In this document: in pieces, positions 26,008 through 37,215 of the stretch
How the letters are laid out: every line of letters begins with the position of its first letter
Position numbering within the stretch: position 1 is the stretch's first letter
Assembly: GCF_011745365.1 (NCBI RefSeq)
Contig: NW_024468910.1
Span: forward strand, 3,252,068 to 3,316,067
Length of the DNA: 64,000 bases
Direction of reading: 5' to 3'
From: Cryphonectria parasitica EP155
Lineage: Eukaryota; Ascomycota; Sordariomycetes; Diaporthales; Cryphonectriaceae
Notes under the pieces: generated by a model
The model's input: the letters and a program-made list of their open reading frames with translations, nothing else
What the model was told of the DNA's origin: nothing
The model's database searches: none
Program-made: the position numbers and the translations under genes

Positions 26008-29000
26008 AACTTGGCTGCGGGAGATCTTAGCTGACCGTGCTACATCACCGCCCGGGGTTAGCCGAAGGAGGATCTGGTGAGGCTGCCACTGCTTTGCGCT
26101 GACAGTCTCAATTGGGGCTTGACACAACTACGTAAGCTAAGCAAGTAGCAGCAACAGTGAAATTTGACGTATTATGATGCAAAATTTGTTGACTAGAATC
26201 TGCCTTGGCGGGTTGCCTTTCCGCCAAATCAAATTCTCACTCTGCACTGCCTAGGAATTATTATACTGCTTTTGACAGATACTGGCAGATTACATCCAAA
26301 TAACTCATAGACGGGTTTTGTATGGTGACATATGGGGTTGGATCCTTTGTATTTCCGCCGAGTGCGCAGGTGATTACTGTGTAATCGATTTATATTTGGT
26401 AAAGTTGTGAGAAGGGTCTCGAATTCTTTCCTTCCCCAAACCAAACAGAACAGGGATTCCCAACGCGCAGAGGATACTTACTGTTTCTCAATCTCTACTT
26501 ACAGTCTCGATCATGGAAAATTTGAACTCTAGATTGGCTTTGTCCAAGTTGTGGGTTCCCCGTTGCGGAGTGCCTCTCTGGGTGGCCCCCGGCCCCGTTT
26601 CACAAATTGGAAGTCTATGTTGTTATCATCGATAATACACGCCGTTATATCCTGACTTTGCCGCACTATAGGAGGTAACATTTGTCAAGTTATATTTATC
26701 TCCCACTCGCTGAACACAACCACTGTCCAACTTCTGCCAGTTGCTTTCTCACACAGTAGGTATGATTCAGCTTGGGGAAAGAAACATGAGACGACCCGAC
26801 AATAAGGCCGTGGGGCTTTCATTAGAGTTTGATGCTTGGCTCTGGTCATGAGTCCGGACTATCAGCCCTATATGTGCTGTTTTTAGAATATCTAGAATGG
26901 TAAGATCGGAGCCTTGGTGCGAGAATGAACACTGCTCAGAGTCTGTGCGTATGTCGCATTCCGATTAGGGTCCAGTTTTCTAGGCCTGCACCATAGTATG
27001 CATGCTGCTTTTACGGGCTGTCATGAGACTTGGAAACCCTCTCGTTCATGAATTCTCCGTAGGTTACCCCATGATTGCTAGCCTAGTACAGGTGCATGTC
27101 TCTGCTGAACTCTTGACGTTCGAGCTCAACGTTACTTGAAAACAATCGTTGTACCTTTGCTGATTGCCCTCAGTGCCTTGGCTTTGCTGTAGGATCCAAG
27201 GCCAACTTACTCAAGATCCCCCCTCCATACCGGTTTTGCGGATAGCCAGGCCAACAGGGCAGAGTCATTCCACTGAGACTGCCACTCTATAATCACCTGT
27301 TTCACTGAAATGTCCTAATAGTTGAGTCCTGTCCTGTCTAAAGAGTTGAAGTTGCCCCAGGCGAAAGCAGATCAAAGGCTACCAGCCTTGACCGGGCAAG
27401 CCATTGTTTCGGGATATTTCCGACTACCACCTGTGTTAATAATGTGGAGGTCAGAAAACAACAGGGGCCAAAAGCTGGGACGTTCACACATGTACACTGA
27501 CCAGGGGTGAGGTCTGCCCTTCCTTGCTTCTTGTCTCGTCTGAAGAAAAACAATGAGAACTTTTGGGGGGGGGGGGATGGCAACAAGAAAAAAAAGGCAA
27601 GAAAATAAAGATCCCAGCCACGGCGTAATGCGGCGTCCACGCAAGTCATCCCAGGTTTTCAAACAATGATTGAGGCGCAGTGCTGTGACTAGCGACAGCG
27701 AAATGGGACGATCAAAACATCCTTGAAGATTTACACTGGTACTTTTTTTCTACAATGCTGCTCGGCAGTGCGGCATTAACCTGAGTCAAAAGCTGAGGTA
27801 CTGTTCCAACACATACAATTGTGATGAGTCTTCTTTGGTGAGCGGAAGACGCTTTCTGATCTAGAGTAGACGCTTGATGGAATGTGGGCGGTGGCGTCCA
27901 ACATGCAGAACACGGAGAAAAATGGACGGAGAGAAAGTGAAGGGAAAAGGAAGAAAGAAAATAAAACAGGGGGGAAACCAACACCACAGCTGCGTATCTT
28001 TTGGTCGTCGCAGTCCAGATAGGCTGACCAAAGATCCTTGATGATAAGGCCGAAGTTTTGCTTTTCCCCCTCCCTGAGACTTGCATATCGACGGTCTACT
28101 TCTACTATGGTAGAACTTGGAAGGTGACTTCAATAGTAGCTTTAAGCTCCAGCAAATGGTAAATTCGTTTCCCCTTCAAGCCTGCAATAACACACACACA
28201 CACACATACACATTCGCAAATACGAGAAGCACAATGGGCAAACCCTAAGTGAAGCGTACGAAGCAATGAGGCAACCCTTACTTGTTGGACCACGTTGCGA
28301 GTCCGGGGGGAGATTCATCCAGTCTGGGTTACCGAGAGCCGTCATGCTGGTCCTTGTTTGAGCTGCAACCTCCAGGAGTCGACTTGAATCGTGGGGGAGG
28401 GGGAGATGACGGGGGTCGGTCCAAGCTGCTCTTGCATAGTAGTATATATTGTATTGTGTTATCGCCGTGAAGGCCGGCAGCCTCGCCATTGCAAGTGTTG
28501 TCTCGGTGTCGCTTCGGCAGATAAAAAAGGCGGCCAAGCCCACATACACACATACTATGTACACACACACACACACACACGCATACTTCATGCAGGACAA
28601 GATGTCGATCTACTTCTGTATGGAGATGTTATCCCCGCAGCGCATCGGACTCATGCAGTTTTTGTGTTCACAAGGCCACAGCCATATAGAGAGAGAAAGA
28701 GAAAGGCCTCTCGATGAAGACCGAAATTAGGGCGAGTGCTCGGAGCCGATCGTACCCCAAACCCCAAGGGGATGATGCCCTGACTTCCTCACCAACTGAG
28801 ACGGGGGCTTAGGACACAAAAACGCCGACAAACTTGCTTTGGTCTAACCCCCCACCCCCCATCTTTTCTCAAAAGTGATGAATGTTGCGAGAGATTTGGT
28901 GACGAGGAGGTGCAGCTGTGTCGGTCACGCTCAAGTGTGCTGATGGCGTTGTTTACTACTACTGTACAGTAGTCCGTCGAACTACCTATGCGTCATGCAG

Positions 29001-30000
29001 GAACTACTGTACCTTTTCCTCGACCCAACCAGTCTCCGCTCCTCGCTTGGTTGACGTGCAGCGGAAATTGCCCCTGACGTGTCTAAATTGTGGTCCATCT
29101 GGGGCAGAGGCCACCCCGGGAATTTTTTGATTTTATTTTAACTGAAACGTGGCCCACATGCCACATTGTGCGCAAGAAGAAGAAAAAAAAGGCAAAAAGG
29201 AAAGAAAAGGAAGATTGAAAGAAAAGAAAAGGAAAGATGTTCAGGCTATTTTTGATGGAGTTCCCCCAATGTACAAAGCCAACCTCCGGCGACGAGTATT
29301 GCGCTTCCAGGTTGGATGGTTACAATCCACGCGCCACCACTTTACATGCCCGAGGACCCATCTCCCGTCCTCCTTCCCCTGCTAGATTAGACAAGGCCCT
29401 CGTGCGACGAGGTCATTTCTTCCTGCGCAAGTCTCGGTCACTAAATGTCTAGTCTCGTCCTGTTACCATAGTCTGTATGAACTATGCCGACTGCCACCCA
29501 CCCCCAGAAAGTGAGGAAACGTGGAGAAATTCAGGCCCTCATGCAAGGGCCCCGCCGGCTGAATGCAATTCTTCCACGCTACACAGCCGTCTGGGATAGA
29601 TGTTGCGTGACATTGAAGACCTGGACGCACGATTTAGCGGCAACATGGTAACATGATAAATTGATTCATAGCAGGATGGAGGGAACGATGCGCGTCTTGT
29701 CATCATCCCTTTGGGTGTGTGTGGGTGGGTGGGCGTGTGGGTGTGTGTGTCACCCTCGCTCGTACGGCGACTGAGCCCGGATCTTCGTCCGGACTTATAC
29801 AAAGTACAGACGACTCGCGAGGGAAGGGCGGCCCGAGGGGTAGGTAAGAGAAGGGGGCAAAAGGCACTGAAATAGTGAGAACACATCTATTTCTAGAGAG
29901 CCAGGTCCCCACAATTGTCAATTGTCTCGTCCTCGGATGCTTGTCTCAGGCACGTTCCGAGGCAGCAGACCGGATAGAGATCTCTCTCACTGTCTGGAGA

Positions 30001-30005
<5 letters not shown>

Positions 30006-30066
<61 letters not shown>
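30006..30066. repeat. Compound (CA)n(GA)n microsatellite
   Basis: About 13 CA units run directly into about 17 GA units, ending 125 bases before the ATG of the Pth11-like gene. A shorter compound CA/GA repeat recurs inside that gene's first intron (about 30369-30413). Confidence 0.95.
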
Positions 30067-30068
<2 letters not shown>

Positions 30069-30190
30069 ACTGGATATGATTTGAGGCCACCCCCCCCGGG
30101 CTTTTCGGGTCCCTCCACAAAATCGCAACCACCTCAGTCCACACCACGCAACGCGCCAGGAGCGCATCGTTCGCGAACAAACAATACAAC

Positions 30191-31596
30191 ATGAAGCCCG
30201 GTGCCAACGCTGGTGGGATTCTGGCTGTAGCAAGTATAGCCATCGTTGTGGGCACCCTGGCTGTGGCTCTGCGGCTGTACACGCGCAAGTTCGTCTTGAA
30301 CCAGATATGGCTTGATGATTATCTCGCCGTCGTCTCTTGGGTAAGCTCAGTTGTGACCGTGTGCTATGCACACATATACACACGCGCACACACACACAGA
30401 CAGAGAGAGAGAGCTGACATTCAACCTCGGTTTTACGTTCCAGGCCTGCCTCATAGCTCTGGCAATACAAAACTTCCACGCCGTCAGCACAGGTCTCGGA
30501 TCACATTTTGACCAGATCCCGCCTTCGGGATACAATGCATTCTTCAAAGTGAGTACAGCCTTTTTGTTGTCAGCCCAACACAGCGCATCATGGGTTATGA
30601 ATACTGACCTCGACACATGACCATGGACAATAGGATCTATGGCTGGGTCTCGTGATATACAATATCACTCTTCTCTTCACAAAACTGACCCTCTTCTTCC
30701 AATTCTACCGCGTCATCCGGCAGACAAGTTGGGGTGGGCTGAAGATGTTCAATGCTTGCGCCATGTCCATCATTGCAGCATGGCAATTCGCCCAGATTTT
30801 CGTCCAGGTCTTTGCCTGCGTCCCCGTCGAAGCCGCCTGGGACCAGACCGTCAAGGGTGTTTGCCAGTCCATCCTCGTGACGCGGACAATGAACAGCGTG
30901 GGCAACATCGTGACCGACTTTATCATCCTTTTGCTCCCGTTGCCCATCATCTGGCGTCTGGCACTGCCCCGAAAATCAAAATATGCTGTCATAGGCATCT
31001 TCTCTCTGGGGTTTTTGTGAGTGATCGCCCCCCCCCCCCCACCAACATACATCATCTCCCCACCCCTCTCTTCTCGCCCTGAGATGAGATGACCGCAGCT
31101 GATTTAAAGGGATAGCACCTGCATCGTATCCATCCTGCGTATCACTCTCACCCCAACGGGTGAAAGCGATATAGCGTTCCAGACGGTATCAGTGATTGCC
31201 TGGACCACAGCAGAAGTTCTGACAGGCGTCATCATCGCCTCGCTGTCGACTATGCGCCCGCTCATGAGCCGCTATGTATCTGGTTTCACGACCAGGGGAA
31301 CGAGCAAGGCCACGAGTGCCACGAGTCGCAGCCGCGCAAGCTACGGCATGCAGAACCTGTACGCCAAAGGAACCCCAGGGACGAGCAGGGCCGACCGCAG
31401 GTCTATGTTGGCGTCTCCTGCTAGGAGGTTCAGTGGCGGCGGCTGGCTGGACCTGTCTGAGTCGGATCGAGAAGACATGGCGAGGCATGGGGTTGCAGGT
31501 CTCAGGATGCCCGACCTGGCGCGGCTGGAACCTGGCATTGGTCGTCATGGGAGCATTCGAGTGACGAAAGAGTGGTCAGTCCGTGGCGAGACTTGA
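30191..31596 (+). CDS. Pth11-like / rhodopsin-domain seven-helix membrane protein
   Basis: Plasma-membrane receptor-like protein of the large fungal Pth11-related family; ligand unknown. Exons 30191-30340, 30444-30548, 30634-31016 and 31116-31596 give 372 residues, phases closing. Helix 1 is about residues 8-28, followed by LRLYTRKFVLNQIWLDDYLAVVSW, where LRxYTR and the DD(Y/W) motif are family marks. Helices follow around LWLGLVIYNITLLFTKLTLF, IAAWQFAQIFVQVFACVPVE and TDFIILLLPLPIIWRL, then FFTCIVSILRITL and a seventh ending in MRPLMSRY. The conserved cysteines are in ACVPVEAAWD and GVCQS. A hydrophilic tail of about 110 residues follows. There is no N-terminal CFEM domain. A 13-C run (31028-31040) lies just inside intron 3. 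Confidence 0.9.
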
Positions 31597-32667
31597 TTCC
31601 GTGGCGGAAGAAGAAAGAAAAAGAAAGAAAAAATACGAGAAAAAATCGCCCCACCGCAGATACAGGACGTGTGGAGGAGAAATATTCGGGCGAAGCTTTA
31701 TTCACTATATTATCCATTTTAGTGTATAATATTCAAATCGTCACTATCTTGTCTACAAGCCAACAACAATTGCTGACCTCGGGATCGTTTGGGTGGGTAC
31801 CCTCCCTGACAAAACAAGATAGAAGGATCAGGATTCATGTGTTAAGCTTGCTTCACTCACATGATGTGTAGCACTGTTTCCAGGCTTTCCTGTGACAGGA
31901 TAGAGCCATCTCTGTTACCTGCTTCATCCTCTGTTGGTTCAGGTGGTTGGTGGATTTCGCCCAGCAGAAGCTGTTTAGGTGTTCTCCATGAATGGTCAGG
32001 CTAAGTCGAAGTCGATTGCAAAGCATGCATACTCTTGATGAACAAGTTCCTAAGCATTAGCAGACAGACAGACAGACACCCTTCATCCCTAGTCAGCAGG
32101 ATGGAAATCTCAAAAGGATCAGAAGGTCATTTGTTGTTGCTGTAGCTCAATCAAGATTCATTACTACAGTAATTGCAAGATCACAGTGCCTTGCCGCAAA
32201 TCGTGCAGCTCTGATTTTTGGGGGGGGTTGCGGGGCAGCTTCCTTCCAGCCCAACTAATCGGTATCTTGCTGTGCTAGCTCTAATGTGCCATGTACCCCA
32301 GAGAGTGTTTGGTGCCAATGGACCCCTGTCTTTATGTGAAGAAGAAATCCTTCCCCCACTACAGCTCCAAAACTTCCGATCCCAAGACAACAATCATCAT
32401 CATCATCGTCCAAGGCTCGAGTACACCACACACACAAGCACCCAGCTCATGTGGAGGCTGCCGCCACCATAGATCACACTTCCTACAAAGGAATGAGACT
32501 GCTAAAGCAAAGACCCATCTCACCACCAAGAGCCGACTTTGTCCTCTGCTATCACCACAGGTGCCTCAACCTGCTAGCGCAACAATTCCTCCTGCACGAC
32601 GCCTAAATTCTACCATTTCAGCTCCTGCGGGTTCCTCCTTCCGAGACATAGGGTCCTAGAAGCCACG
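31597..32667. other. Intergenic, Pth11-like gene to ATP12
   Basis: No gene is supported. An AG-rich stretch follows the receptor stop codon. The final 300 bases should contain the ATP12 promoter and leader. Confidence 0.45.
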
Positions 32668-33937
32668 ATGAAGCCAAACTCAAGCCTCTCAGCACATGCT
32701 GCCACAGGAAGGTTCCTGTCCAGCACCCTCAACAGATCCTCTCCAGTCCTACCACCAATAGTGGCTTTGGCACGCCACCGCTCACTCCACGCCTCGTCTC
32801 CTGACCCTGCCAATGTCGCTCCCTTCTATGCTACTGGTCCCCCTCCAGAACCACCACAGCCAGCAGTAGAACACCCATATGCCAAAGCGGAGAGGAGGCG
32901 GAAGCAGGCTGAGCTGCTGCGCAATGCAAAGGAGATCCGGAATGAAATCAGGGCTGGGAAGAACAAAACACCATTGAGGAAGCGATTCTGGAAGGATGTT
33001 CATGTGAAGGAAGTGGATGGTGAGTTGATCTCCCATTGTCTCTAGGGGCTGGACATTTGGTCCCTCCCTAGCAAAGTCCCCCAAATACAAGCAAGACTAA
33101 CCAAGAAACTCAACAGGTGTCTACCAAATCTACTTGGACGCCCGCCCCCTCCGACACCCAGAAACCAAAGAAATAGTCAATATCCCTCTCACCAAGCCCC
33201 TCCTTGCCTACGCCCTCGCCTTGGAATGGGATCTCCTCACATCAGCACAGCAGGCGACAAAACAGCACCTGATCCCCCTTACATCCCTAACCTGCCGTGC
33301 CCTCGACATAGCAGCCAATGATGCTGTGACCTCATCTGACAGCACATTCAGCCCCATACGCACAAGCATTACAAACATGGTCCTCAGGTACCTGGACACT
33401 GACTCCCTCCTGTGCTGGGCACCGCCCCCCAGAGAACCACAGGCAGAGGGAGAGGGCAGCCTGCGCGAGCTGCAGGAGCGCACTGCTGGGGCTATCATAG
33501 GCTACCTGAGCACACATGTCTGGCCTGGAGTAGAAATTGAGCCTGTCCTAGATGAGGGGAGCATCATGCCCAGAGGCCAGAAGGAGGGTGTCAGAGAGGT
33601 CATCCAGGGCTGGGTGATGGGCCTTGATGCATGGGAACTTGCTGCTCTGGAGAGAGCTGCATTGGCTGGCAAAGGGCTGCTTGGTGCTGCGAGGCTGCTC
33701 GTGGAGTGGAGCGAGGGCGCTGCTGGACAAGTTGGTCGTGATGTTGCTGCTGCAGAGGGGCTAGGTGCCAGGAGGAAGTTTGACGTGGAAGAGGCTGCAA
33801 GGGTAGCAAGCCTCGAGGTGGACTGGCAGACAAGCAAATGGGGTGAGGTAGAGGATACTCATGATGTGGAAAAGGTTGATCTACGTCGCCAGCTGGGAAG
33901 TGTGGTGTTGCTGGTGTCAGGGACTGGACCAAGATAG
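32668..33937 (+). CDS. ATP12: Mitochondrial F1-ATPase assembly chaperone Atp12
   Basis: Binds free F1 alpha subunit in the mitochondrial matrix and allows alpha3-beta3 assembly. Exons 32668-33019 and 33117-33937 give 390 residues. The first about 50 residues are rich in Arg/Ser and lack acidic residues (RFLSSTLNRSS, LARHRSLHASS), as expected of a mitochondrial presequence. The conserved core is RFWKDVHVKEVDGVYQIYLD, RPLRHP, LAYALALEWDLLTSAQQATK and the strongly conserved HLIPLTSLTCRALD. Later segments DSLLCWAPPP and WVMGLDAWELAALERA also fit the family. It is convergent with the AlkB-like gene. The assignment is secure. Confidence 0.95.
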
Positions 33938-34555
33938 AACTTCACACTGTAGAGAGGCCAACATGGAGACATCCATGCAAGATACTCCCAGATCATGAAT
34001 TTTGGCTCAGGATGCTGTGTGAGTCGAATGTGTCAAATTGCACCAAAATTGGCAAATTGTTTAGCTAGCTACCAGGGCAGTCTTGGTGGATTCGCTGCCC
34101 ATATGTGCATTGCAAATAGCAAATGTAGGAGATCAAATCGATGGCAAGATCTCCTTCACCCCAGAATTCCCCATACTTATGGAGTCCTCATCAAGAGGTT
34201 GAAATATCCCTCCTTCAAGATCTGCCTGTAGTTGCAGTGTGATCATGAAGAGTAGAAGAAAGCTCTAGCTTCTTAACTGTGCCGGAATTGCAGAGTCAAA
34301 GCAACAGTCGAAAATCGACCTCTTATGCTTATCTTCGTTGTCGCTGCTGCAGAGTCAGGGTGAAGGGGGAGCATCCCTTTTGGAACCCTGCCTGTGATCG
34401 CAAGGCCAGAATGGAAGGGATTGAAAAGTCCCTCTTTCAGAATTAGATCAAAAAAGAAAAAGAGAGGAAGAAAAAAAAAAGAAAAAAAAGGCAAGGTAAG
34501 CATGGTTTGTTGCCAGTCGGGTCTCCTTTGTAAGGGACTGGCAGGGAGCAGGCCA
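33938..34555. other. Convergent intergenic region, ATP12 and AlkB-like 3' ends
   Basis: 618 bases with an A/G-rich stretch at about 34440-34490. No gene or structured element was recognised. Confidence 0.45.
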
Positions 34556-37215
34556 TCACTGGTCAATATGAGGCTCGAGGTGAGTTCCTTGGAACTCGTA
34601 AGCGCCAGCATGCGCAGGGATGTGACTGGCCTCAAGCATCTTATCCCGGACTTTCTGGTCCTTGTAGTGGCTGATATTGATTGTGCGGCCTGTGAGGGCG
34701 AATCGTCGCACACCAGTCGGTGTTACCTCATGCTGTCACTTTGTTAGAATCGTGTTCCAAATTCGAAAGGGTAAGGTGTTGAACTCACCTCGGACAAGGC
34801 CTGGAGCTGCGTGCCGCACATGGTAACGGCATCACCATGCTTTAGCTGCACCTTGAGGACAACCTTGGGGCTGTTGTCGGCCTTGTTGACCTTCTTGCTT
34901 TTCTCGCCTCGCAGACGCAGACTCATCTCAGAAGGTGAGCCACAGGAGGCTGTGGTAACTGTACCATCCAGCTGCTCCTCTCCATCATCGTGCCACTATT
35001 CAGAGTCAGCTAGGATCCTGTGTATTATTATTGCTCAAAAAAACTTACGCGGATGCGGTTGTCCTCAAAGTATCCAAGGACCAACTCTTCATTGTAGGCC
35101 TTCCAAGGCTTCATGATATCTGAGGATGGCACATGGACATATGAGCCCTTGTCATTGATGAGACGCTGAGTGGTCTCAACAGCTTGCTTGCCGTAAAAGG
35201 TGAGCATGGCAAGTGACTTCAGTACGACATGAGGTGCATTCTTGAATGCCCGAGTGGGAACATCAACCCGGAATTTGTAGGCAACACCCTAGAATCAGTT
35301 AGGAGACATGGTTCTGCTGATGTAGTCTTGTTGGGATGGGCACTTACAAAGTTGACGGAGAAGTGTCGGCATAGTGTCTCTCGGTAACCTGTAGTTTTTT
35401 GGTCGGTAAAAGTTCCTCCACTGCATATAGTGATGGACTTAACTTACCACCTGCGTGCAGAGCTGCATTGCGCTGCAGCTCGAGATCATGGGCATTCTGA
35501 AGCTCTTCAAAGAGAGCATCAGCACCATTCTTACCAGACCTGATGGCCTCACTAGGTCGAGAGTGAATCAAGCTTCCAGCAAGCTTCCCATTCTTATCCT
35601 TGATCAGATAAGCAGTCACTGTAAAGTCGTTGTCTGTGATGACAGTTTTGTCAACAAATCTCTCATCAATGTTGAACGTGACGCCGTCTTGCTGTATCTT
35701 GAGGCTGTGAGTCTCATTCTCACAGCTGATGTGGTCCAGAGTCACAGGTCGGAAGAGAGCCCGAAGCTCAAAGCTGCACTTGTTGTTCTCGCAAACCCAG
35801 CCTTTCCAATGCTTGCGACGACTGCAACAGCTGCATTTTGGGCAGACCATGCCGTTGAACTGGCCCTTCTCAGTTCCGTACATGGCATTGTCAGCACTGG
35901 GCAGGGGTGTGTACCACGTAGGCACATCCAGGTCAGCAGGCAGAGGCTTCGCCCAGTTGATGAACTCCTCGCTGTACTCCAGACCTTCATTTCCCATGAG
36001 CTTCACGCCATTGTGAATGAAGAATCTGTCGCACTTGTGGTGGAGACAAATCCACTCCATATTCTTGAAGATCTTGGGGCTCTTCATCAAGCAGGTGGCG
36101 CAGGCCTGCTCAGAGCAAGTGGGGACCTCGCTGTAGACCCGCTTGTCATCAGTCTTGTCCTTAGACCAGACTGGATTCTCGCTGCCAATACGCTGTAGTT
36201 TAACTTTCCACAAAGGGTAAGAACCCAGCATACTGTGAGGTTTAACCATCTCCTGCCATAGGGCAGTAATGTAGTAGCGACCGAGCACAATGCCAAAAAT
36301 TTTCTCTCGGTCCTTGTTGTCGCAGGGGATGATAGACAAGTCGATCTCACCGGACTTCCAGCTGGTGTGTTCCTTATCTGATCAAGGGAATTATTGTCAG
36401 TGCCAATACTTGGGCTACTGGGTTAGGGTACTTACCCATAACAACCAAGACAGACTTCTTTGTCTTCATTGTGTCCTCCCAATACTGGGCCTGTGCGGGC
36501 ATGGTCTGCTTGCGAATCTGGATCTTCTTGGCAGTTCCCTTGGGTCCGGCAGGGAGGCTCTTTCCAGTTATAGGGTGTTTGGCCTCGAAGTGATTACCAC
36601 CACTAGTGAATGATAATTAGCCTCTCGTTTTTGCTGTGATAGATAGGATCAGGCTGACAGGACTTACGAGCAAGTGATGATGCAGTCTCTCTCGAACATG
36701 TCTCGAGGTTCACCATAGCCACCAGTCCGGACTCCGAGGACAAAGCGTTGCTTGGTGTAAGTCCCACTTTCATGGGCCTTGTAATACTCCTGGCTATCAC
36801 AGATAGCTTGTAGGTTGTAAGACCACACTGGAATACCTTTGTTGTGACTGCTAAGCAGCTGGTTATGATTGTAGACTCGGACCTTGGAACTTCCAGAGAC
36901 AACAATGGTGCCAGGGGTGGAGGTGGAGGCCTCGTCGACAGAAGAATCGTCGAAAGAAGGAGCGACAGGAGTGGACTTGCCATCAGTTGGGGCTACGGGC
37001 TTGTCGTCGCCAGCTGCAGAAGAGGACGCAGGACTGGATAGGGTATAGTTGGAAGCATCCTCGATAGAAGATTCATTGGTAGGAAGATCAATAGTGATGG
37101 ACTCAGCTGATCCATCACTGTCACTGAGGGTCAGGTTCTGCTCAGCTTTGCAGCGCTTCGGAGTAGGGGCTGATCCAGTCGAGCAGCCTCTCTTGAGGCT
37201 CTCGCGTGATGTCAT
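34556..37215 (-). CDS. AlkB-fold 2-oxoglutarate/Fe(II) dioxygenase with two Cys-rich clusters
   Basis: Predicted oxidative demethylase-type enzyme; substrate (nucleic acid or other) unknown. Seven exons (37215-36668, 36602-36436, 36377-35448, 35388-35348, 35288-35049, 34995-34789, 34732-34556) give 769 residues with every phase closing. Residues 1-120 are Ser/Thr/acidic and disordered. Cys cluster 1 is C326, C331, C334, C349, C354. Cluster 2 is C417, C420, C422/C423, C434, C439 (VCPKCSCCSRRKHWKGWVC). The dioxygenase core is C-terminal: WHDDGEEQ gives Fe ligands H644 and D646. After LKHGDAVTMCGTQ comes the distal ligand H712 in HEVTPTG, and RRFALTGR (R721, R727) binds 2-oxoglutarate. The usual AlkB RxNxTxR is thus relaxed. 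The last acceptor was chosen as CAG/CATGAG because only it restores the HxV...RRFALT motif. Similar large proteins occur in other ascomycetes, uncharacterised as far as I know. Confidence 0.85.

Larger units (their letters stand above)
23366..30190. other. Gene-poor 6.8-kb region
   Basis: No gene could be supported. The region is more AT-rich than its flanks and holds three poly-G runs (25645-25655, 25994-26007, 27565-27576) and CA/TG repeats at about 28189-28208, 28559-28580 and 29714-29749. It also contains a 16-base palindrome ACTACTGTACAGTAGT (28958-28973). A 96-codon minus-strand frame at 24688-24978 with several cysteines is the most protein-like piece but lacks any family match or intron context. 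No LTRs, terminal inverted repeats or transposase fragments were recognised. Confidence 0.45.

Noticed and set aside
28958..28973. 16-base perfect palindrome ACTACTGTACAGTAGT as a protein-binding site or element end
   Set aside because: About one 16-base perfect palindrome is expected by chance in 64 kb, and no flanking duplication or inverted arms were found.
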